Positions 1 to 8,959 of a stretch of 64,000 bases of DNA are shown here, in pieces. The notes below the pieces were generated by a model. It worked only from the letters and a program-made list of their open reading frames with translations. It searched no databases and was not told the origin of the DNA. Position 1 is the stretch's first letter. Each line of letters starts with the position of its first letter. A program made the translations under genes and the position numbers. This stretch comes from Pollutimonas harenae (GTDB lineage Bacteria > Pseudomonadota > Gammaproteobacteria > Burkholderiales > Burkholderiaceae_B), in assembly GCF_004153685.1 (NCBI RefSeq), contig NZ_SDQD01000001.1:744001-808000 (forward strand). Direction: 5' to 3'.

Positions 1-190
1 CAGGCTCACTGAACCAGGCGATAACAGCGGCAATAACCAGACTGCCTACAAACACGCCCGCGCGCAAGAGGGTCGGCTGACCTTCAAGCATGGAGTAAGC
101 GACAATGCCTGCCACGATAACAAGCACCGCCAGACCCATCTTGACTCGATCTACGGTACTGCTAACGGTTTCTACGTTGCTATTCGACAT
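1..190 (-). CDS. secE: Preprotein translocase subunit SecE (3' end outside window)
   Basis: SecE is a small membrane subunit of the SecYEG protein-conducting channel. The visible part begins MSNSNVETVSSTVDRVK and continues with two hydrophobic segments at about residues 18-35 and 44-61, matching the three-helix form of proteobacterial SecE. The C-terminal conserved helix lies beyond base 1. Position also fits: secE follows tuf and tRNA-Trp in the conserved tufB-secE-nusG gene string, and nusG is expected next outside the window. Identification rests on the short hydrophobic sequence plus synteny. Confidence 0.85.
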   Translation of the reverse strand, partial: MSNSNVETVSSTVDRVKMGLAVLVIVAGIVAYSMLEGQPTLLRAGVFVGSLVIAAVIAWFSEP

Positions 191-235
191 ATTCCGGCAT
201 GTGACGCCACGCGTGCGCACTGTATGACTGATGTG

Positions 236-311
236 TGGCAGGGGCAGTAGGAATCGAACCTACAACCTTCGGTTTTGGAGACCGACGCTCTGCCAATTGA
301 GCTATACCCCT
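236..311 (-). tRNA. trpT: tRNA-Trp (anticodon CCA)
   Basis: On the minus strand the sequence folds as a 76-nt cloverleaf. The acceptor stem AGGGGTA pairs with TGCCCCT, followed by G and an encoded CCA. The anticodon arm has loop sequence around CCA, and the T arm contains GGTTCGATTCC. It lies between tuf and secE, the usual place of trpT, and is probably cotranscribed with them. Confidence 0.97.
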
Positions 312-363
312 AGACCCTGAAAGCGATGACACCATTTGGAGCCATCGCCCTTTACAACTTCTT

Positions 364-394
364 ATGTGAAAGAGCGTCTGACGCTCCTTCACAT
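364..394 (-). terminator. Hairpin immediately after tuf
   Basis: A 14-bp inverted repeat with one mismatch and a 3-nt loop starts 5 bases beyond the tuf stop codon. No U-tract follows, so it looks more like an mRNA 3'-end stabiliser, processing signal or leaky terminator between tuf and tRNA-Trp than a strong intrinsic terminator. Confidence 0.45.
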
Positions 395-398
395 GGAA

Positions 399-1592
399 TT
401 ACTTGGTGATGCTGGCGACGACACCGGCGCCGACGGTACGGCCACCTTCGCGGATAGCGAAGCGCAGACCTTCTTCCATGGCGATCGGGGCGATCAGGCT
501 GACCTTCATCGACACGTTATCACCTGGCAGAACCATTTCCTTGTCGGCCGGCAGCTCGATCGTACCGGTTACGTCGGTGGTACGGAAGTAGAACTGAGGA
601 CGATAGCCCTGGAAGAACGGCGTGTGACGGCCACCTTCGTCTTTGGACAGAATGTACACCTCGGCCGAGAAGTCCGTGTGCGGCTTGATCGAACCGGGCT
701 TGGCCAACACCTGACCACGCTCGACGTCTTCACGCTTGGTGCCGCGCAACAAAATACCCACGTTATCGCCTGCCTGACCTTGGTCCAGCAGCTTGCGGAA
801 CATTTCAACGCCCGTGCACGTAGTCTTGACCGTGTCCTTGATGCCCACGATTTCGATTTCTTCGCCAACCTTGACGATACCGCGCTCGATACGACCCGTC
901 ACCACCGTGCCGCGACCCGAGATCGAGAACACGTCTTCAACAGGCATAAGGAACGTGCCGTCAACGGCGCGCTCTGGCGTAGGAATGTAGCTATCGAGGG
1001 CCGCTGCCAATTGCATGATGGCTTCTTTGCCCAGAGGACCTTCGTCGCCTTCCAGAGCCAGCTTGGCCGAACCCTTGACGATCGGTGTGTCGTCGCCAGG
1101 AAAGTCGTACTTGGACAGCAGCTCGCGCACTTCCATTTCGACCAGCTCGAGCAACTCTTCGTCGTCGACCATATCGGCCTTGTTCAGGAACACGATGATG
1201 TAAGGCACGCCCACCTGGCGCGACAGCAGAATGTGCTCACGCGTTTGCGGCATGGGGCCGTCAGCGGCCGACACCACCAGGATCGCGCCGTCCATCTGCG
1301 CAGCACCGGTAATCATGTTCTTGACATAGTCAGCGTGCCCCGGGCAGTCAACGTGCGCATAGTGACGCGCTTCCGTTTCGTACTCGACGTGCGAGGTGTT
1401 GATCGTGATGCCGCGTGCCTTTTCTTCGGGCGCTGCGTCGATCTGGTCGTAGCCCTTGGCATCGCCCGAGCCAAACACCTTGGCCAACACTGTTGTAATT
1501 GCCGCTGTAAGCGTCGTCTTGCCGTGGTCAACGTGCCCGATCGTACCTACGTTTACGTGCGGTTTGGTCCGTTCAAACTTACCTTTTGCCAT
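399..1592 (-). CDS. tuf: Translation elongation factor Tu
   Basis: EF-Tu delivers aminoacyl-tRNA to the ribosome as a GTP complex. The 397-aa protein starts [20 protein letters not shown] and has the GTPase P-loop GHVDHGKT (residues 19-26), the switch motif DCPGHADY and NKADMVD for guanine recognition. Domains 2 and 3 end [10 protein letters not shown]. An in-frame ATG three codons upstream exists, but every family member begins MAKxKF, so 1592 is the start. It is embedded in a tRNA operon (Tyr, Gly, Thr upstream; Trp downstream), the hallmark of the tufB copy. A second tuf near the ribosomal protein operon is expected elsewhere. Confidence 0.99.
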   Translation of the reverse strand: MAKGKFERTKPHVNVGTIGHVDHGKTTLTAAITTVLAKVFGSGDAKGYDQIDAAPEEKARGITINTSHVEYETEARHYAHVDCPGHADYVKNMITGAAQMDGAILVVSAADGPMPQTREHILLSRQVGVPYIIVFLNKADMVDDEELLELVEMEVRELLSKYDFPGDDTPIVKGSAKLALEGDEGPLGKEAIMQLAAALDSYIPTPERAVDGTFLMPVEDVFSISGRGTVVTGRIERGIVKVGEEIEIVGIKDTVKTTCTGVEMFRKLLDQGQAGDNVGILLRGTKREDVERGQVLAKPGSIKPHTDFSAEVYILSKDEGGRHTPFFQGYRPQFYFRTTDVTGTIELPADKEMVLPGDNVSMKVSLIAPIAMEEGLRFAIREGGRTVGAGVVASITK

Positions 1593-1642
1593 GGCTGACA
1601 CTCCTGACTATGGAATTGAGCTGTAAATAAAAATAAAGTTTT

Positions 1643-1717
<75 letters not shown>

Positions 1718-1768
1718 AACTGCTTTGTTGCTTTTCGCCTGTTAGAGCGAAATTCGATAAATCGTAAC

Positions 1769-1842
1769 TGGAGCGGGTGAAGGGAATCGAACCCTCATCA
1801 TCAGCTTGGAAGGCTGTTGCTCTACCATTGAGCTACACCCGC
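1769..1842 (-). tRNA. glyT: tRNA-Gly (anticodon TCC)
   Basis: A 74-nt cloverleaf on the minus strand. The acceptor stem GCGGGTG pairs with CACCCGC followed by T and encoded CCA. The anticodon loop contains TCC (Gly, GGA). It sits between tRNA-Tyr and tRNA-Thr in the tufB operon. Confidence 0.97.
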
Positions 1843-1958
1843 GAAGATTCGTTTCACCAACGATGCTGCCCTGCTGTTTACGCCGGACTGCATGCGCATA
1901 CCGCAAAAGCGCGCTGCCTGACTACATATGTGGCGGGCAACGCGCACGATAATCTTAC

Positions 1959-2045
1959 TGGTGGTGGGAGTTGGATTCGAACCAACGTAGACGCAAGGTC
2001 AACAGATTTACAGTCTGCCCCCTTTAACCACTCGGGCATCCCACC
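1959..2045 (-). tRNA. tyrU: tRNA-Tyr (anticodon GTA)
   Basis: An 87-nt class II tRNA with a long variable arm on the minus strand. The acceptor stem GGTGGGA pairs with TCCCACC, then A and encoded CCA, and the anticodon is GTA. It is the first gene of the tRNA-tuf transcript, with a strong promoter just upstream. Confidence 0.97.
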
Positions 2046-2060
2046 AAAAGCGAACTCCGA

Positions 2061-2089
2061 ATTATGCAGGGTTTTTTATTCCCTGTCAA
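2061..2089 (-). promoter_or_regulatory. Sigma-70 promoter of the tRNA-Tyr/Gly/Thr-tuf operon
   Basis: Read on the minus strand there is a perfect -35 TTGACA (2084-2089), a 17-base spacer and a -10 CATAAT (2061-2066), 15 bases before tRNA-Tyr begins. Hexamers and spacing are close to ideal, as expected for a strongly expressed stable-RNA and EF-Tu operon. Confidence 0.85.
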
Positions 2090-2163
2090 ATACCTATTGA
2101 CGCCAGCAGCTAATGTGTAACTCGTAAGCCTCATTGGCTATCAAGAACGGCCTGCTGACGTAC

Positions 2164-3474
2164 TTAGAACCAGGTCAGACCAATCGAAACAATAATACCG
2201 GTGACAAACAACTGGATCAGGCAGTAGCCCATGATGTCCTTGGCCTTGAGTCCGGCGATGGCCAGAACGGGCAAGGCCCAGAAAGGCTGCAACAGGTTGG
2301 TCCAGGAATCACCCCAAGCCACTGCCATGGCTACGCGCGGCATATCGGCGCCCAGCGCCTGAGCCGTGGCAATGACCACCGGGCTTTGCACCGCCCACTG
2401 ACCACCCCCAGAAGGAATGAATATGTTGACGATACCCGCGCTCATGAAGGCCCAGAATGGCAGGCTTTCAGCGGTGGCAAATGAAGTCATCCAATCGGAC
2501 AGGCTGCTTGCCAGGCCAGAGTGCATGATGATAGCCATGATGCCCGCGTAAAAGGGAAACTGTATGACTATGCCTGCGGCACCCTTGATAGCCTCATCCA
2601 GACTATTGAGCAGATTGCGTGCGTTGCCATGCAACACAATCGCAAGGAACAGAAAGGTGAAGTTGATGATATTCAGATTCAGTCCGCCGCCACGTACTAT
2701 GTAGTAGTCGAACATATAGGCCAATCCGGCCACACCTATAAGCAGGGCAAGAATTTTGCTGTTTTCCAGGCGAGCGGCGGGGCGATTGTCATTTTCGACG
2801 GCTGCAGCCGCTTCATTCAACTTGCTTTCTTCGACAAACACGCTGTCTTTTTCATCGGGCAGCATCAGACGATTGACCAGAGGCACGATCACCAGCATGG
2901 CCAGCACGATCGCCAGATTATAGAAAGAGAAAATGGTGTCGCCGGTAGAGATCAAGCCTATCTTATCGGCTTGAAAATGACCTTCGGTCGCGATGGTAAG
3001 CGGTATGGACCCGGCCAGACCTCCGTGCCACACAATAAAGCCCGAGTATGCGCTGGCTACCAGCAGACGGTAATCTACCCTGACCGTACGTGCCAACTGC
3101 TTGGCAAAAAGAGCACTGACCACCAGGCCAAATCCCCAATTGATCCAGTTTGCTATCAAGGCAATGACCGTGACAAGAATAATTGCCGAACCCGGCGTTT
3201 TGGCCAATGTTGCCAATTTCGCCAAAATGCTCTTGACCAGGGGGGTACTAGCCATCATATAGCCAGCTATCAGCACCAACACCATCTGCATGGTGAAACT
3301 GAGCAATCCCCAGAAACCATCACCCCACATGGTTACGACTTCCATGGGAGTCTTGCTTTCGACCAGGACAGCCGCGACACCGGCCAATAACGTTAGCAAG
3401 ACAACAAATATATAGGGGTCTGGCAGATAACGTTCTACCAACTTCACAGAGGAGCGACTTAGTGCTTTAAACAT
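2164..3474 (-). CDS. atoE: Short-chain fatty acid transporter, AtoE family
   Basis: A 436-aa very hydrophobic protein with about 10-12 predicted membrane helices. The N-terminus (MFKALSRSSVKLVERYLPDP) and the motifs SAYSGFIVWHGGLAGSIPL and FIPSGGGQWAVQSP are those of the AtoE/TIGR00366 short-chain fatty acid permeases. Members are thought to import acetoacetate, butyrate and similar acids at the inner membrane. It stands alone, with no ato catabolic genes beside it, between the tRNA-tuf operon and the par operon, from which it is separated by a terminator. The family call is secure; the substrate is inferred. Confidence 0.85.
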   Translation of the reverse strand: MFKALSRSSVKLVERYLPDPYIFVVLLTLLAGVAAVLVESKTPMEVVTMWGDGFWGLLSFTMQMVLVLIAGYMMASTPLVKSILAKLATLAKTPGSAIILVTVIALIANWINWGFGLVVSALFAKQLARTVRVDYRLLVASAYSGFIVWHGGLAGSIPLTIATEGHFQADKIGLISTGDTIFSFYNLAIVLAMLVIVPLVNRLMLPDEKDSVFVEESKLNEAAAAVENDNRPAARLENSKILALLIGVAGLAYMFDYYIVRGGGLNLNIINFTFLFLAIVLHGNARNLLNSLDEAIKGAAGIVIQFPFYAGIMAIIMHSGLASSLSDWMTSFATAESLPFWAFMSAGIVNIFIPSGGGQWAVQSPVVIATAQALGADMPRVAMAVAWGDSWTNLLQPFWALPVLAIAGLKAKDIMGYCLIQLFVTGIIVSIGLTWF

Positions 3475-3540
3475 TTTTATTTCTTGATTCGAGTGACTGA
3501 CATGAACTGTTGAGACCGAGCGATCCTAACATGTTGAATC

Positions 3541-3580
3541 AAAAAATAAGGGTAAGCCCCATAAGGGTTTACCCTTTATT
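3541..3580 (-). terminator. Intrinsic terminator of the mnmG-rsmG-parA-parB transcript
   Basis: Downstream of parB on the minus strand, an 8-bp stem (AAGGGTAA with TTACCCTT) is followed directly by a run of six T. This is a standard rho-independent terminator that separates the par operon from the fatty acid transporter gene. Confidence 0.75.
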
Positions 3581-3650
3581 CATCTATTATTCAGCGCCCG
3601 GCTAGACTTAAATCAGTTCGGTTCAGCCCAACGCCTGTTTTGCCGCCGTT

Positions 3651-4571
3651 TCAGGCATCAATGAGGCCGGACAAACCCTGGCGTTCGAGCAAGGCATTCA
3701 GATGGTCCCAACCGTGAAAGTCAATTTGCAACTGACCCTTGTTTTTTGCACCGATTTTCAGGCTGACCCGGGTACCCAGATGATCAGACAGTGCCTCTTC
3801 CAATCTTTTGGCATCACCGTTCTGCGCACTGCCGTTACGCCTGGGCATTACGGCCTTATCCTCTATGGCTTGAATTGAACGGCTCACCAGCTTTTCTGTT
3901 TCACGAACTGACAGACGCCGGGCGATGACTTCGTTGGCAAGCAGAATTTGACTTGCTGCGTCAGTAGCCAGCAAGGCCCGTGCATGGCCCATATCGATAT
4001 CGCCTGCAAGCAGCATGGTTTGTACCGGCCCGGCCAGATTCAATAAACGCAGAAGATTGCTGGTAGCGGGACGGGAACGACCTATGGCTTGTGCGGCCTG
4101 ATCGTGTGTCAGGCCAAACTCGTCAAGCAAGCGGCGGACTCCGTGGGCCTCTTCCAGGGGATTCAGATCTTCGCGCTGTATGTTTTCGATAAGGGCCATG
4201 ACAGCCGCATTTTCGTCGGCCACCTCACGCACCAGCACAGGCACTTCTGCCAGGCCAGCAAGCTTGGCCGCACGAAACCGCCGCTCGCCTGCAATGATCT
4301 CGTATTTGCCCTTGTCTTTTCCATCGAGGGGACGTACCAATATGGGCTGCATGATGCCCTGGCTACGGATGGAGTCAGCCAGCTCATTCAAGGCACCTTC
4401 ATCCATTCTGGTGCGTGGCTGGTACTTGCCGGCACGCAAAAGACTGATCTTGAGGGCAGACGGCAATTTGGCCTGGGGTTCGGATTGGCCCAGGTTGTCA
4501 ATGGCGCTGGCATCTTCGCCCAGCAGTGCATCAAGACCTCGTCCCAAACCTTTTGGTTTTCGAGTTGCCAT
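3651..4571 (-). CDS. parB: Chromosome partitioning protein ParB
   Basis: ParB binds parS sites near the origin, spreads on DNA as a CTP-dependent clamp and works with ParA to segregate replicated origins. The 306-aa protein begins MATRKPKGLGRGLDALLGED. It contains the ParB/Sulfiredoxin-type N-terminal domain with the CTP-binding motif GERRFRAAKLAG, the HTH domain (GLTHDQAAQAIGRSRPATSN) and a C-terminal dimerisation region. Length and order are normal for chromosomal ParB. parA lies 23 bases upstream in the same operon, and three parS sites are found 2-3.5 kb away. Confidence 0.98.
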   Translation of the reverse strand: MATRKPKGLGRGLDALLGEDASAIDNLGQSEPQAKLPSALKISLLRAGKYQPRTRMDEGALNELADSIRSQGIMQPILVRPLDGKDKGKYEIIAGERRFRAAKLAGLAEVPVLVREVADENAAVMALIENIQREDLNPLEEAHGVRRLLDEFGLTHDQAAQAIGRSRPATSNLLRLLNLAGPVQTMLLAGDIDMGHARALLATDAASQILLANEVIARRLSVRETEKLVSRSIQAIEDKAVMPRRNGSAQNGDAKRLEEALSDHLGTRVSLKIGAKNKGQLQIDFHGWDHLNALLERQGLSGLIDA

Positions 4572-4594
4572 AATAATTATCCTTTCCTGGTCCG

Positions 4595-5413
4595 TTAAAC
4601 GGGAGGACGCGCCTGCTGACGCAGTGCTTCCCTTTTTACGCGTTTGATGAGCTCCTCACCAAACTCAATATACGCTTTTGCGCCTCGCGAGTTTTTATCG
4701 TAGATGATGCCAGGCATTCCATGGCTGGGGGCCTCGGCCAGACGCACATTGCGTGGAACGATTGTTTTGAACACTCTATCGCCAAAGTGTGTTTCGATCT
4801 GTGCAGAAACTTGTTGCTGCAGGGTGACACGTGTATCGAACATTACCCTTAGTAGCCCTATAAGCTGCAAGTCGGGGTTGATATTGCGATGCACCCGCTT
4901 AATGGTATTGACCAAGTCGGACAGGCCTTCGAGTGCAAAATATTCGCATTGCATGGGAATGATCACGCCATGTGCCGACGCCAGGCCATTAAGCGTAAGC
5001 AAAGACAAAGTAGGAGGGCAATCAATCAGTATGAAGTCATAATCGTCGGCAACCTGACTGATGGCCTGTTTAAGCTGCTGCTCACGATCATCCATTTGAA
5101 TCAAATCGATTTCAGCACCCGACAGCTCGCGATTTGCAGGCAATACATCGTAGCCCCCGGATTCGGATCGTACTTTGGCATCTGTAATGGCAGTATCGCC
5201 AATAAGCACTTGGTAGAGATTTTGCTCTGCCTTGTTTTTATCGACCCCACTGCCCATGGTGGCATTGCCCTGCGGATCAAGATCTATAAGCAGCACCTGC
5301 TTGCGCATTGCCGCCAAGGCGGCCGCCAGGTTGATGGCTGTTGTGGTTTTACCTACACCACCTTTTTGGTTAGCAATGCAGAATATGCTGGCGGTGGACA
5401 TACTGTGGCTCAT
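4595..5413 (-). CDS. parA: Chromosome partitioning ATPase ParA (Soj)
   Basis: ParA is a deviant Walker ATPase that binds DNA non-specifically when ATP-bound and moves ParB-parS complexes. The protein has the deviant Walker A KGGVGKTT near residues 17-24, the Walker A' motif LIDLDPQGNA, and the Walker B segment FILIDCPPTLS. The start at 5413 is preferred because its ATG overlaps the rsmG stop codon (ATGA) and AAGGAAG lies just upstream. The alternative at 5401 gives the more family-like MSTASIF start but has no ribosome binding site. Predicted length is 272 aa. Confidence 0.97.
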   Translation of the reverse strand: MSHSMSTASIFCIANQKGGVGKTTTAINLAAALAAMRKQVLLIDLDPQGNATMGSGVDKNKAEQNLYQVLIGDTAITDAKVRSESGGYDVLPANRELSGAEIDLIQMDDREQQLKQAISQVADDYDFILIDCPPTLSLLTLNGLASAHGVIIPMQCEYFALEGLSDLVNTIKRVHRNINPDLQLIGLLRVMFDTRVTLQQQVSAQIETHFGDRVFKTIVPRNVRLAEAPSHGMPGIIYDKNSRGAKAYIEFGEELIKRVKREALRQQARPPV

Positions 5414-6081
5414 AGACTTCCTTGACGACTCATCCAGACCAGACAACGCTGGGCATTCAATTCAGGTACGGGCAGCGTTTCTATATGAGTGATACGCCAC
5501 GATGTATTCTGCCGCAAAAGCTCGGCTTCTTCTTCTGGCTCACGCCCCTTCATTGCCACCAGATGACCATCAGTGGCAACATGGCGCCCTGCCAAGGTGG
5601 CGAAATCAGCCAGAGAAGCAAAAGCTCGTGAAACCACGATATCGGCCTCTAGAGGCTGCATGCTTTCTACACGCTGATGATGAGCATGTAGATTGCGAAG
5701 ACGCAGCACGCTAGACACTTGACGCACAAAAGCCATTTTCTTTTCTACAGCATCAATGCAATGTACTTCCCAGTTAGGATGCATGATTGCCAGCACCACA
5801 CCAGGCAAGCCCGCACCAGATCCGACATCTGCAATTGTGCTTTCTAATACTGTATTTTTATACAGTATATTAGCTATGGGTTTTACTACCGACAAACTAT
5901 CGATAAGGTGTTGCACAAGCATTTGCTCAGGATCGCGCAGTGCAGTGAGATTATACGTTTTGTTCCAGCGTTGTAGCTGATCCAAATAGGCTAAAAGTGC
6001 GTCGATCTTCGGCGGATCAATTTCCACACCAAGAACTTGTCCCGCTTGCTGCAAACGCAGTCCAAATTGCTCCCTGCCCAT
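5410..6081 (-). CDS. rsmG: 16S rRNA (guanine527-N7)-methyltransferase RsmG
   Basis: RsmG (GidB) methylates N7 of G527 in the 530 loop of 16S rRNA using S-adenosylmethionine. The 223-aa protein has the family N-terminal helical part (LDQLQRWNKTYNLTALRDPE), the SAM-binding motif DVGSGAGLPGVVLA and the downstream segment DIVVSRAFASLADF. It overlaps mnmG by one base (TAATG) and parA by the ATGA tetranucleotide, so the four genes are translationally coupled. Confidence 0.97.
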   Translation of the reverse strand: MGREQFGLRLQQAGQVLGVEIDPPKIDALLAYLDQLQRWNKTYNLTALRDPEQMLVQHLIDSLSVVKPIANILYKNTVLESTIADVGSGAGLPGVVLAIMHPNWEVHCIDAVEKKMAFVRQVSSVLRLRNLHAHHQRVESMQPLEADIVVSRAFASLADFATLAGRHVATDGHLVAMKGREPEEEAELLRQNTSWRITHIETLPVPELNAQRCLVWMSRQGSL

Positions 6082-7997
6082 TACGCCGCTTTTTTCCTGT
6101 ACTGTAATCGCTTAAGGTGAATAAGCAGTAAAGAGATTGCAGCGGGAGTAACACCTGAAACCCGACTCGCCTGACCTACTGTTTCTGGCCTGCTTGCTTT
6201 CAGACGATGCCTGACCTCAATTGAAAGACTGCTTATGGCATCGTAGTCCAGATCCGCTGGTATGGCTTGTGACTCCTGCTCCCGTTGCCGTTCAATATCT
6301 TCCTGCTGCTTGGCAACGTAGCCTGCATATTTAATCTGAATTTCTACTTGTTCTGCAGCTGCAGAATCTTCTAAGCCAGGTCCTGCTACAAGCGTATCGT
6401 CTACCTTATGCAAATCCATCAGTGCTTTATAGGTCACCTGTGGTCGTTTCAACAAATCATGCAGGGAATGTTCTTTCTCTAATTGCTTACCTAACAACGC
6501 TTCCGCAGTATGGTGGGCAAGTGTTTTAGGATTTATCCAGATAGATTTCAAGCGTTCTGTTTCACGTGAAACATCATCTCGCTTTTTACTGAAAGCATCC
6601 CACCGCTTATCATCGACCAAGCCGAGCTTTCTTCCCATTTCGGTAAGACGCATATCTGCATTATCTTCTCGCAGACTAAGACGATATTCTGCACGTGAAG
6701 TAAACATACGATAGGGTTCAGTAACGCCACGTGTAATCAAATCATCAACCAGCACGCCCAGGTAAGCTTCATTACGTTTGGGAAACCAGCCATCCAGGCC
6801 TTTCGCTTGCCGCGCTGCATTCAATCCAGCCAGCAGGCCTTGAGCCGCAGCTTCTTCGTAGCCCGTGGTTCCATTGATTTGCCCAGCAAAAAATAAACCC
6901 TTGATTGCCCTGGTTTCTAATGTTGAAGAAAGTTCACGTGGATCAAAGTAGTCATACTCGATCGCATAACCAGGGCGCATAATGACTGCATTTTCCAAGC
7001 CTGGTAATGTCCTTACCAGAGCAAGCTGAATATCGAAGGGCAGGCTGGTTGATACGCCGTTTGGATAAATTTCTTGCGTTGTTAATCCTTCTGGCTCGAG
7101 AAAGATCTGATGGCTCGACTTGTCGGCAAATCGATGGATCTTGTCCTCGATGGAAGGGCAGTACCGGGGACCTATACCTTCTATGGTGCCGCTATCGCTA
7201 TACATTGGCGATCGATCTAATCCAGACCTGATGATATCGTGCGTTCTTTCGTTGGTATGGGTAATCCAGCAAGGCAATTGCTCTGGATGCATGGACGCTG
7301 AGCCCATATACGAAAAAACAGGAATAGGGTCGTGATCGCCCGCCTGCACCTCTGTCTTACTGAAATCAATGCTACGTGCGTCTATTCTGGGTGGTGTCCC
7401 CGTTTTCAGACGACCTTGCGGTAGCTTCAGTTCTTTTAAACGCTGGCCAAGCGTAATGGCGGGAGGATCACCCGCACGTCCTGCGGAATAATGATCGAGT
7501 CCCACGTGAATCAGGCCATTCAAAAATGTCCCTGCTGTCAGCACGACTGTACGGCCCCTGAACTTCAAGCCTATCTGAGTGACCGCACCGACGACTCTAT
7601 CACCCTCGAGCATTAGATCATCTACTGATTGCTGAAATATCGTCAGATTAGGCTGGTTCTGGAGCGCAGTCCTGATTGCCATTCTATAGAGCGAACGATC
7701 TGCTTGTGCACGGGTGGCGCGTACAGCCGGCCCCTTGGAACTATTCAGTATCCGGAATTGAATCCCAGCTTTATCGGTAGCGTACGCCATTGCGCCGCCC
7801 AGAGCATCAACCTCTTTAACCAGGTGCCCTTTTCCGATACCGCCTATGGAGGGATTACAAGACATCTGCCCCAAGGTCTCCATATTATGGGTTAGCAGAA
7901 GGGTGGACGCACCGGTTCGCGCCGATGCCAATGCAGCTTCGGTCCCTGCGTGACCACCGCCCACAACAATTACATCGTATTCATCTGGATAGAACAT
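6081..7997 (-). CDS. mnmG: tRNA uridine 5-carboxymethylaminomethyl modification enzyme MnmG
   Basis: MnmG (GidA) is the FAD-binding partner of MnmE; together they install the cmnm5 group on wobble U34 of several tRNAs. The 638-aa protein opens with the dinucleotide fold [11 protein letters not shown] and has the GidA signatures [17 protein letters not shown] and [17 protein letters not shown], with the C-terminal helical MnmE-binding domain ending YRKKAA. Its coding sequence contains a perfect parS site (6560-6575), read through in frame. It is the first gene of the mnmG-rsmG-parA-parB operon. Confidence 0.98.
   Translation of the reverse strand: MFYPDEYDVIVVGGGHAGTEAALASARTGASTLLLTHNMETLGQMSCNPSIGGIGKGHLVKEVDALGGAMAYATDKAGIQFRILNSSKGPAVRATRAQADRSLYRMAIRTALQNQPNLTIFQQSVDDLMLEGDRVVGAVTQIGLKFRGRTVVLTAGTFLNGLIHVGLDHYSAGRAGDPPAITLGQRLKELKLPQGRLKTGTPPRIDARSIDFSKTEVQAGDHDPIPVFSYMGSASMHPEQLPCWITHTNERTHDIIRSGLDRSPMYSDSGTIEGIGPRYCPSIEDKIHRFADKSSHQIFLEPEGLTTQEIYPNGVSTSLPFDIQLALVRTLPGLENAVIMRPGYAIEYDYFDPRELSSTLETRAIKGLFFAGQINGTTGYEEAAAQGLLAGLNAARQAKGLDGWFPKRNEAYLGVLVDDLITRGVTEPYRMFTSRAEYRLSLREDNADMRLTEMGRKLGLVDDKRWDAFSKKRDDVSRETERLKSIWINPKTLAHHTAEALLGKQLEKEHSLHDLLKRPQVTYKALMDLHKVDDTLVAGPGLEDSAAAEQVEIQIKYAGYVAKQQEDIERQREQESQAIPADLDYDAISSLSIEVRHRLKASRPETVGQASRVSGVTPAAISLLLIHLKRLQYRKKAA
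6560..6575. promoter_or_regulatory. parS site inside mnmG
   Basis: The 16-bp palindrome TGTTTCACGTGAAACA is the exact parS consensus bound by chromosomal ParB proteins. It lies within the mnmG reading frame, about 1.5 kb from two further sites upstream of mnmG and 2 kb from parB. Confidence 0.92.
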
Positions 7998-8050
7998 TTT
8001 TAGCTCAAGCTTAGGCTCAATGTCTTATTATACTTCTCCAAACTTGGCAT

Positions 8051-8066
8051 TGTTCCACGTGAAACA
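8051..8066. promoter_or_regulatory. parS site upstream of mnmG (copy 1)
   Basis: TGTTCCACGTGAAACA differs from the parS consensus TGTTTCACGTGAAACA at one base. It is 54 bases upstream of the mnmG start and 28 bases from a second site. Confidence 0.88.
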
Positions 8067-8094
8067 CTCTTTCTTGGTTTCACTCCTAGAGTAA

Positions 8095-8110
8095 TGTTTC
8101 ACGTGGAACA
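8095..8110. promoter_or_regulatory. parS site upstream of mnmG (copy 2)
   Basis: TGTTTCACGTGGAACA differs from the consensus at one base. Together with copy 1 and the site inside mnmG it forms a ParB loading centre beside the parAB operon. Confidence 0.88.
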
Positions 8111-8372
8111 TTACGATAATAGAAAGGTCAGACACAAACAGCCGACTGAGTTGAGTCAACAAGCATTGGGGACAAATCTGTGGATAAAGGCTTGATAAGC
8201 TGTGTACAGTTGATCAAGACAAGTTGTTGTGAATAAACTTGTGGATAAGCGCTAGAATAAGTGCTTAATAACTTTGACGCTTACTACTCCAGGCAGAACT
8301 CGTTGTACTCATTCATTGCACTGCAGGCAACACAATTCTCTGACGCGGTCACGCATATAGTCCGCCCCAATG

Positions 8373-8403
8373 AAAAACGCCCAAGCTTTTGGCGAGGGCG
8401 TTT
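8373..8403 (-). terminator. Intrinsic terminator of cspA
   Basis: On the minus strand, about 40 bases after the cspA stop, AACGCCC pairs with GGGCGTT and is followed by a run of T. Form and location indicate rho-independent termination of the cold-shock gene before the oriC-candidate region. Confidence 0.75.
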
Positions 8404-8443
8404 GCTACTGTGCGCGCCAGGCGCTACACAAATTATGCAGCCA

Positions 8444-8650
8444 TTACAGAGGGCGTATCTCTGCTGCCTGAGGACCCTTAGGGCCATCTTTGACTTCAAA
8501 CTCAACTTCCTGACCTTCATTCAGGCTGCGGTAGCCGCGACCTTCGATTGCCGAGAAATGTGCGAACACGTCGGTGCCGCCTGCGTCAGGAGTAATGAAA
8601 CCGAAACCTTTATCGGCATTAAACCATTTAACTTTGCCCTTCTGAGCCAT
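8444..8650 (-). CDS. cspA: Cold-shock domain protein (CspA family)
   Basis: A 68-aa single cold-shock domain, an RNA/ssDNA chaperone. Both RNP motifs are present: KGFGFITP (RNP1, about residues 14-21) and VFAHFSAI (RNP2, about 28-35). The end [13 protein letters not shown] is typical. The start at 8650 gives the canonical [11 protein letters not shown]; upstream codons in this frame do not belong to the family. The leader before the gene is AT-rich and at least 100 bases are gene-free, consistent with the long structured 5'UTR usual for csp genes. Which csp paralogue it is cannot be told. Confidence 0.95.
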   Translation of the reverse strand: MAQKGKVKWFNADKGFGFITPDAGGTDVFAHFSAIEGRGYRSLNEGQEVEFEVKDGPKGPQAAEIRPL

Positions 8651-8959
8651 GTGTAGCGTCCTAAAAATAAACAAAAATGCAATTAACCAAGGGCGCCAAC
8701 ACGAACCTAGACCATCACGCAACAATAGGCACTTAATTTAAACCTAAAGTTGTACTGACTACTAACCACGAAAAAGCGAAGCTTGATTTGACTGCAAGTG
8801 TGAGCATAACCATGCAATGTTGCTTTATCAAATGATAGTTAACCCCAGTGTGGTTTTTTGCCGTCAGGCCGCACCATTATCACAATAAGTGGCTATAGAA
8901 ACTTGGAACTGAGTACATATTCCCTATAAAGACATCACCTCAATAAAGAATAAAAGACC
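8651..8959. other. Divergent intergenic region between cspA and the aminotransferase gene
   Basis: About 310 AT-rich bases with no convincing gene. It must hold the cspA promoter and 5' leader on the minus strand and the aminotransferase promoter on the plus strand. No promoter close enough to consensus to place confidently was seen. Confidence 0.4.

Larger units (their letters stand above)
7998..8443. other. Non-coding region upstream of mnmG with parS sites and DnaA boxes (oriC candidate 1)
   Basis: No gene fits in these 446 bases. The region holds two parS palindromes (8051-8066, 8095-8110). It also has three DnaA boxes in one orientation, TGTGGATAA at 8179-8187, TGTGAATAA at 8228-8236 and TGTGGATAA at 8240-8248, and the cspA terminator at 8373-8403. 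The mnmG promoter should lie near its left end. In Bordetella the origin is placed at gidA (mnmG), so this is one of two oriC candidates in the window. Confidence 0.6.

Noticed and set aside
336-1598. 420-aa open frame on the plus strand opposite tuf
   Set aside because: Mirror of the strongly biased codon use of tuf; no family resemblance and it also runs through structural signals after tuf.
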